Assembly: GCA_029863385.1 (NCBI GenBank)
Contig: JAOTVU010000007.1
Coordinates: 1 to 56,804, forward strand
Reading direction: 5' to 3'
Length of the DNA stretch: 56,804 nucleotides
Source: Acidimicrobiia bacterium
GTDB lineage: Bacteria; Actinomycetota; Acidimicrobiia; Acidimicrobiales; SZUA-35
The notes beneath the pieces are model-generated. The model worked only from the letters and a program-made list of their open reading frames with translations. It was not told where the DNA came from and did no database searches. Positions 52,093 through 56,804 of the stretch are shown one piece after another (position 1 is the stretch's first letter; every line of letters begins with the position of its first letter). The translations under genes and the position numbers were made by a program.

Positions 52093-53991
52093 TCAGAGAT
52101 CGATGAGGTCGGACGGCTTCGGCTTATTCCTGATCTGCTCGATCCGATAGTGGGTGTCGGGCTGGTCCAGGTATGACGGCCGGAACGGAGGAGGCACAAG
52201 GACTTGTCTTCTCTGAAGCTCTTCGATAACCGAAGCGTGCTCGGTGGCGATCTTGCCGATGAAGAGGGTGTCAAGTCGACCGCCCTTGGCCAGGTATGCG
52301 ATCACCGACTCGAGTCCGCGTAGATAGACGGCGTCCTTGGTCAGTCCGCCACCGCGATAGACACGCATCGTCACCAGAAACGCAATACGTTCCGACAGAC
52401 CGAAGTCGTCGCGAAGGAGTCGGAACGTTTCCACGAAACTCGCACCGTCGAGGAGTGCTCCGACCGCGAGGACGCGTGCTGCGAGAGTCCGCAGACGGGC
52501 TCCCGTGAGACCGCCCACGAGGTACTCGACGAAGACGGCCAATCCCTCTTGGAGCTCGTCGTGACCGGCTAGTCCTGTGGCTAGGAGCTTAAATGGTTGC
52601 GCGCGGCCATTCCAGTATGTGAGAACGTGGGTTCCTATCTCGTGTTGGATCAGAGGTTCGACTCGATTGGCTGGAAACGACATGTCGGCGCCGACGTAGA
52701 GGTTTCCTGATGAAACCATGAGGGACGAGATGTCCTTCTGGACGATGACTCGGCCTTCCATGGTCCCGGTGGCGTGTCGCATTCGGTCGAGCTCTTCCTC
52801 GGCGCGGGCAATGAGGTGCGCGGCAGGAACGCTCCGCGGGCTTTTGCTTCCGTTTCTTGCTGGAACGTCGGCAATGATGTCGAGCGCTGATCGTTTCAGG
52901 TCGTCACCGATCCGGCCGTAAAGCGCCATGCTCGTGTGAACGAATCTTGATCGCTCCCGCTCGGCCAGAAGCGTGAGCTTGAGGTCGAGCTCCCGTCGCT
53001 TCTCCCGGAAGAGTTGATCGAGCACTGGGTCCTCGACCCGCTCGATCTTGATGTTCCAGAGCTGGCGTTTCAACAGATCGGGGTCAACGGCAATGGGGCG
53101 ATAGTGAAACCGCGGCGCCCGCTCGAACTTGGAGCGCCGGAACGTCTTGTAGGCGCCATCGGAATTGATCGGCGTTACCGAGAGTAAGAGATCGAATGAC
53201 TCGGCGACAGCAGTGAGCTGCGAGTCAACTCGACTGGCTGCGGCGACGAAGGTCCGACGACCCAGGGCGTGAAAGTGCATGGACCGGTCGCTCGTTTCCG
53301 CCTGTGCGAACTCGAACGCCGTTCGTTGAAGTGATCGAGCCAAGAGCCGGGCCAACGTTCGTCCAACGATCGGCAGCGTCTCGCCGGTTTCCTCATCCAG
53401 GTAGATCGGTGCCACCTCGATTCCCAAAATAGTGGCGTCGATGTCGTTGGCACGTGCTGTCGGAAGCAATCGAGGCAGACCGGGACGGCCGAGGTTCGGA
53501 CCAACAACCCGCTCGACCGCAGCACGTTGTTTCATGATGGTCATTCGATCAAGCGAGGACACAAGACGGTCGACGGTTGCCGCGCTCCGCTCGTTGCGGT
53601 GACAGTGGACGCGAAATCCCGGCTTGATCGCTGCCGGTGATCCGTTGGCGCCCTCGGCCTTTCTGCTCGGCCATAGTTCGATGATCAAGACGGCGCTGAA
53701 GGCCTCAGACAGTACCGTTGCGATTTCGCTTACGAGGCGGCTGGTCCAGGCCTTGGATCGACCGGTCGCCGGTGCCAGAACATAGGAGGCCCCCCCTATA
53801 AGGATCTTCGAGAACAAGGCATCGAACTCGCCCGCTGGGGGACGATAGACGAACAGGAACGGCAGCTGGCGGTCGATGTTGACGAGCCCGCCGGCTGGCA
53901 AAACCTGGCGGATCGGCCGGTTCGTCCTAAGTTGATCAACCAGTGAGTCGATGAGTCGCTGGTCGAGGCTTGTGACCTCCGGTTTAGCCAT
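52093..53991 (-). CDS. QEGLA-motif (TIGR02421/DUF1704) metallopeptidase, MATCAP-like
   Basis: 632 residues. The C-terminal half carries the zinc site HEIGTH (HExxxH, residues 450-455) and the family's QEGLAVFVEYL motif, whose E482 is the likely third ligand. A long N-terminal half (YVLAPATGRSKAWTS, IIELWPSRK, FRVHCHRNE) is typical of bacterial TIGR02421 proteins. The eukaryotic relatives (MATCAP/KIAA0895-type) remove C-terminal tyrosine from tubulin, so a carboxypeptidase-like reaction on a protein or peptide tail is plausible. The database name about flavohemoglobin expression is historical. It is divergent from the ATP-grasp and amidohydrolase genes. GGAGCAGC precedes the ATG. GC is lower than in the flanking chromosome. 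Confidence 0.87.
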   Translation of the reverse strand: MAKPEVTSLDQRLIDSLVDQLRTNRPIRQVLPAGGLVNIDRQLPFLFVYRPPAGEFDALFSKILIGGASYVLAPATGRSKAWTSRLVSEIATVLSEAFSAVLIIELWPSRKAEGANGSPAAIKPGFRVHCHRNERSAATVDRLVSSLDRMTIMKQRAAVERVVGPNLGRPGLPRLLPTARANDIDATILGIEVAPIYLDEETGETLPIVGRTLARLLARSLQRTAFEFAQAETSDRSMHFHALGRRTFVAAASRVDSQLTAVAESFDLLLSVTPINSDGAYKTFRRSKFERAPRFHYRPIAVDPDLLKRQLWNIKIERVEDPVLDQLFREKRRELDLKLTLLAERERSRFVHTSMALYGRIGDDLKRSALDIIADVPARNGSKSPRSVPAAHLIARAEEELDRMRHATGTMEGRVIVQKDISSLMVSSGNLYVGADMSFPANRVEPLIQHEIGTHVLTYWNGRAQPFKLLATGLAGHDELQEGLAVFVEYLVGGLTGARLRTLAARVLAVGALLDGASFVETFRLLRDDFGLSERIAFLVTMRVYRGGGLTKDAVYLRGLESVIAYLAKGGRLDTLFIGKIATEHASVIEELQRRQVLVPPPFRPSYLDQPDTHYRIEQIRNKPKPSDLIDL

Positions 53992-54206
53992 GCTGCTCCT
54001 GTAGCCGGATCGGACCCTTCCGGCTCACTGATGGCGGCCCAGAAACTCTTTGGGCGAGGAGGCGCTGCAGCCGGTTGAGCATCAGCTTACCCGATGCCAG
54101 CTGGTGCTGATCGACCCAGTCACGTAAGATCCTGGAGAGCCGGTACGGTTCACCAGGTGGTTGTGGCCATGCTGCCTGTCTGGACTCAAGTGTGAAGGAG
54201 ACGCTC
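53992..54206. promoter_or_regulatory. Divergent promoter region of the peptidase/ATP-grasp module
   Basis: About 215 bases separate the two divergent starts. It must contain both promoters and so allows joint control. I see no clear palindrome. A minus-strand frame here (PYRLSRILRDWVDQHQ) is open but has no start of its own. Confidence 0.4.
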
Positions 54207-55250
54207 GTGCGACTCGCATTCGTCGTGAACGACATCAAGACTGAGGAACCTGGTTACACAACGACCCGGCTTGGAGTCCAGGCAACCAATCGCGGCCATG
54301 AGGCTTGGGTCATCAGCGTTGGGGACCTGGGTTATGACCCGGACGAGCGCGTCAGGGCGACTGCGACTCGCGTACCGAGAACCCGGTACAAAGATGGAGC
54401 TGCCTACATCCGGGATCTCCACAGCCCGAAGGCCATCCGTGAACGAGTCACGGTCGACGATCTCGACGTGTTGTTCTTGCGCAACGTGCCATCGGATGAG
54501 AAGGCAAGTCGAGCTTGGGCACAGACGGCTGCGCTGGATTTCGGCCGGGTTGCCATGCGTCATGGTGTGATCGTTCTGAACGACCCGAACGGGTTGGCTA
54601 AGGCCCAGAACAAGATGTACTTTCAGATGTTTCCCGAAGAGGTGCGGCCCCGCACGCTGATAAGCCGGGAGCGAAAGCTCATAAGGGAGTTCGTTGAGGA
54701 CGAAGGTCGGGCGGTTCTCAAGCCGCTCCATGGGTCCGGCGGCGAGAATGTCTTTCTGGTCCGTGCCGATGACCCGGCGAACCTGAACCAGATGATCGAT
54801 GCCGTGGCCAGGGACGGCTACATCATTGCTCAGGAGTATTTGGAGAAGGCCGAGGAGGGAGACACCCGATTGTTCCTCATGAATGGCGAGCCCCTTCGTC
54901 ACAAGGGCCGCTACGCTGCGTTCCGTCGGGTCCGCCGGGGTGGTGACATGCGATCGAACCTCCATGCCGGCGGCTCGCTGGCCAAGGCGGTTCTGACCGA
55001 CACGGACCTGCACTTGGCCGAGATCGTCAGGCCGAAGCTCGTGCAGGATGGGATGTTTCTGGTGGGCCTTGACATCGTCGGTGACAAACTCATGGAGATC
55101 AATGTGTTCAGCCCTGGGGGTCTCGGCTCGTCGCAGAAGCTGGAGGGTGTGAATTTCAACGATGCCGTTATCGACAGCCTGGAAGCCAAAGTCAGCTATA
55201 TGTTCTATTACCGGCGCAACTTCAACAACGTCGAGATGGCGACACTATGA
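54207..55250 (+). CDS. ATP-grasp ligase, GshB/RimK-like
   Basis: 347 residues from a GTG at 54207 (GAAGGAG seven bases before). The N-terminal pre-ATP-grasp domain has RLAFVVNDIKTEEPGYTTTR and VDDLDVLFLRNVP. The ATP-grasp core has RAVLKPLHGSGGENVF (K172 and the glycine loop over the phosphates), DGYIIAQEYLEKAEEGDTRL, FRRVRRGGDMRSNLHAGG and LMEINVFSPGG (E297 and N299 as Mg ligands). The pattern is that of glutathione synthetase, which joins an acyl-phosphate to an amine to form a peptide bond. Its stop overlaps the next ATG. With a neighbouring peptidase and formylglutamate-type hydrolase it likely makes or extends a small peptide, not glutathione, since no GshA is near. Confidence 0.88.
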   Translation: MRLAFVVNDIKTEEPGYTTTRLGVQATNRGHEAWVISVGDLGYDPDERVRATATRVPRTRYKDGAAYIRDLHSPKAIRERVTVDDLDVLFLRNVPSDEKASRAWAQTAALDFGRVAMRHGVIVLNDPNGLAKAQNKMYFQMFPEEVRPRTLISRERKLIREFVEDEGRAVLKPLHGSGGENVFLVRADDPANLNQMIDAVARDGYIIAQEYLEKAEEGDTRLFLMNGEPLRHKGRYAAFRRVRRGGDMRSNLHAGGSLAKAVLTDTDLHLAEIVRPKLVQDGMFLVGLDIVGDKLMEINVFSPGGLGSSQKLEGVNFNDAVIDSLEAKVSYMFYYRRNFNNVEMATL

Positions 55251-56029
55251 CAGCCGGATCGCCATGGACCATCGAGACCGGTGATGACCCGATCATCGCC
55301 ACCGCAATTCACGCTGGTCACGACCTTCGAGCCGATGTCTCGGAGTTGATGAAGCTGGCCGAGGCCGACCGGTTGCGGGAGGAGGATCCGTTCACCGATC
55401 GGTGGGTAGGTGCCGCGGCCAACACCATCGTCGTGCATCGATCTCGGTTCGAACTTGATCTCAACCGACCGCGGGAGAAGGCGATCTACGTTGTCCCCGA
55501 CGATGCGTGGGGGCTGGACATCTGGCAATCGAAACCCCCCGACGAGATGGTCGCTGGATCCCTACGAATCTATGACGAGTTCTACGACGAACTCGGCGCG
55601 CTTTGCGACCAGGTGGTCGACGCTCATGGGCACGTCGTCGTCCTGGACATTCATTCCTACAACCACCGTAGGGGAGGCCCGACTGCACCGGTCGACGACC
55701 CGGAACTGAACCCGGAGATCAATCTTGGCACCGAGAGCATCCCCTCATCCTGGCGATCGATCGTGGATGCGTTCGGCGGCACGATGGCCGAGTTGCCGTT
55801 CTTCGACGACGTGCTCGACGTTCGTGAGAACGTCAAATTCAAGGGCGGAGCGATGACCCGCTGGATCAATAGCCGGTACCAGGAACGAGGTTGCTCGATC
55901 GCCGTGGAGATGAAAAAGATCCACATGGACGAATGGACGGGCGACCTTGATGAGAGCATAACGGCCGCCATCGGCCAGATCATCGATGCAGCTGCAGAGT
56001 CGGTGCGGGCTTGTCTCGCTGAACGCTGA
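55247..56029 (+). CDS. N-formylglutamate amidohydrolase-family protein
   Basis: 260 residues. The zinc-dependent NFGAH/HutG fold is recognised by TAIHAGHDLRAD (H22, H25), SRFELDLNRPREKAIY, VVVLDIHSYNHRRGG and GSITAA-type SIAVEMKKIHMDEWTG near the end. Family enzymes hydrolyse N-formylglutamate or other N-acyl amino acids. No histidine-degradation genes are present, so HutG function is unlikely. The four-base overlap with the ATP-grasp gene shows translational coupling. It may deprotect or recycle the amino acid used or released by the ligase/peptidase pair. Confidence 0.85.
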   Translation: MTAGSPWTIETGDDPIIATAIHAGHDLRADVSELMKLAEADRLREEDPFTDRWVGAAANTIVVHRSRFELDLNRPREKAIYVVPDDAWGLDIWQSKPPDEMVAGSLRIYDEFYDELGALCDQVVDAHGHVVVLDIHSYNHRRGGPTAPVDDPELNPEINLGTESIPSSWRSIVDAFGGTMAELPFFDDVLDVRENVKFKGGAMTRWINSRYQERGCSIAVEMKKIHMDEWTGDLDESITAAIGQIIDAAAESVRACLAER

Positions 56030-56045
56030 ACGAACGTCGAACACG

Positions 56046-56345
56046 TTGGCCCCACAGACTGAACTGTTGATCGGGTATCTCACACAAGAAGCGACTCGAC
56101 CACATCAGTGGGACATCCAATTCCACTGCCGACATATTGTGAAGAACTCAGCGGAGCCCGCTGACATGCTTTACCAGTACATACGGAATCTCGCCGATCC
56201 AAACGATCTCGATGAGTCGGAGCGCCCTCAACTGGAGATCCTATTCAACACCATTCGTCCCTCACCCGAGAGCATCGATTGGCAGACCGTCGTACGGGCT
56301 GTTTCTGACGGTCACTCCGATTCTTCGATCGCATCGGGTGAGTAG
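56046..56345 (+). CDS. Small hypothetical protein downstream of the amidohydrolase
   Basis: About 99 residues from a TTG at 56046, 17 bases after the amidohydrolase stop. Sequence (LIGYLTQEATRPHQWDIQFH, ADMLYQYIRNLADPNDLDES, ESIDWQTVVRAVSDGH) looks like a folded helical protein. No family recognised. Lower GC, in keeping with the surrounding island. The 3' end overlaps by 34 bases with a convergent short gene. Confidence 0.45.
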   Translation: MAPQTELLIGYLTQEATRPHQWDIQFHCRHIVKNSAEPADMLYQYIRNLADPNDLDESERPQLEILFNTIRPSPESIDWQTVVRAVSDGHSDSSIASGE

Positions 56346-56494
56346 GCGACCAGAAGAACCTTCCTGCCGACAAGTTCAGCATTCGGAGATACCCAAGCGC
56401 CGCCGATGTCCACGAAGAGATCTCCCTTGCGGATAAGCGCCTGCACCAGCGCCAGATCGGCGACCGTGGCGCCTGCGGTTGGCAGCGGCTCCAT
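56312..56494 (-). CDS. Small hypothetical protein
   Basis: 60 residues from ATG 56494: VADLALVQALIRKGDLFVDI, then GGAWVSPNAELVGRKVLLVAYSPD cut as AELVGRKVLLVAYSPD. Beta-rich, no signal, unknown family. Convergent and overlapping with the preceding small gene, so at least one of the two could be spurious. Confidence 0.4.
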   Translation of the reverse strand: MEPLPTAGATVADLALVQALIRKGDLFVDIGGAWVSPNAELVGRKVLLVAYSPDAIEESE

Positions 56495-56699
56495 GTTCAA
56501 TCATAGCCCTATGCGTCTCCTGGCCACCAATTGGCACTGCGTGCCTTCGCCGGGATTGTCCTGACCCGAAGGCGACCTGTCGATGATCGGTCTATCGACG
56601 GCCACAGACTAGTCTCGACGACTGTGACAACTTGCTGTGACAAATCGCCGGTTTCGGTGTGAGATGAGTGATCAGCTCGCTGTCGGACGCGACTGGTGA
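56495..56699. other. Intergenic region before the insertion sequence
   Basis: No gene seen. Contains AGACTAGTCT (56606-56615, perfect palindrome) and a short direct repeat CTGTGACAA at 56622 and 56635. These may mark old insertion debris. Confidence 0.35.
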
Positions 56700-56804
56700 C
56701 GACTAGCCCGGATCTTTCATAGGGCTGCCGGTGTCGGGTGTGTTGTGGTCACGGTGAGTGTTTGGAACGCGGCCCGGATCCGGTGGATGGCGTTGAGGAG
56801 GTGT
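56700..56804 (-). mobile_element. Right-edge part of an IS1380-like insertion sequence
   Basis: Contains the transposase 3' end and, just outside its stop, an end sequence with AGCCCGGATCTTTCAT, which resembles IS1380-type terminal inverted repeats. The other end lies beyond the window. Confidence 0.6.
56717..56804 (-). CDS. IS1380-like transposase, C-terminal 28 residues
   Basis: The gene enters from the right edge. The visible end is HLLNAIHRIRAAFQTLTV then TTTHPTPAAL and a TGA. This LLNAIxRIRxAF...TTTHPTPA tail is characteristic of DDE transposases of the IS1380 group. Only the tail can be seen, so integrity of the element is unknown. Confidence 0.65.
   Translation of the reverse strand, partial: HLLNAIHRIRAAFQTLTVTTTHPTPAAL

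Noticed and set aside
53984..54238. Minus-strand 84-codon frame in the divergent intergenic region of the peptidase module
   Set aside because: It overlaps both neighbouring starts and has no start site of its own; kept only as a note on the promoter region.
1..56804. CRISPR arrays, rRNA operons, prophage
   Set aside because: No regularly spaced direct repeats, rRNA-like stretches or phage structural genes were noticed on reading either strand.

Overview
The window is a high-GC chromosomal segment of an actinobacterium, most likely of the Acidimicrobiia type. This is inferred from GTG/TTG starts and G/C-rich third codon positions, from enzymes resembling F420-dependent ones (LLM oxidoreductase, Ddn-like nitroreductase), and from a DUF4032 protein, an LtrA protein, an MMPL transporter, many lipoproteins with Ser/Thr-rich linkers, and a tRNA gene with encoded CCA. 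No rRNA, CRISPR array or prophage is visible.

Layout. 0-10 kb: accessory genes (a secreted protein, a methyltransferase-like protein, an LLM oxidoreductase, tRNA-Gly(TCC), an aldo/keto reductase, a glucose/sorbosone dehydrogenase fused to a CHRD domain, an OsmC protein). Among them lie decayed genes: a serpin and a sulfatase, each with frame changes and internal deletions, and a truncated DinB. 10-19 kb: a DUF4032 kinase-like protein, then a leftward OsmC - methyltransferase - OsmC - flavin monooxygenase cluster, divergent from a 982-residue AAA/LuxR regulator, with a perfect 14-bp palindrome between them. 19-30 kb: LtrA, a second large AAA/LuxR regulator, a thiamine-diphosphate dehydrogenase E1 alpha/beta pair, a methyltransferase, an EF-G-like GTPase and an MscS channel. 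30-37 kb: an aromatic ring-cleavage cassette (FAD hydroxylase, extradiol dioxygenase, FAH-family hydrolase) behind a near-perfect palindrome, then a frameshifted EamA transporter and a CapA protein. 37-47 kb: a phytoene-desaturase-like oxidoreductase with an MMPL exporter, a UxaA-type dehydratase, MarR divergent from a cupredoxin, a Ddn-like enzyme and a frameshifted amidase. 47-51 kb: two large lipoproteins, an ECF sigma factor and its probable membrane anti-sigma factor, collinear.

51.4-56.8 kb looks like an island. It opens with a 3'-terminal tRNA-Pro-like fragment (a typical integration scar), has visibly lower GC, and runs into the C-terminal end of an IS1380-like transposase at the right edge. 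Its core is a divergent three-gene module: a QEGLA/MATCAP-type HExxxH metallopeptidase, a GshB/RimK-like ATP-grasp ligase and an N-formylglutamate amidohydrolase-family enzyme. A C-terminal-residue-removing peptidase family beside a peptide-bond-forming ATP-grasp ligase resembles the two halves of the eukaryotic tubulin tyrosination/detyrosination cycle. I regard this as the most interesting system in the window.

An unusual number of genes carry single-base frame breaks, several at short homopolymers, plus one in-frame amber. This may be real decay or consensus error. Wherever a gene is called broken, raw-read verification is the deciding test.
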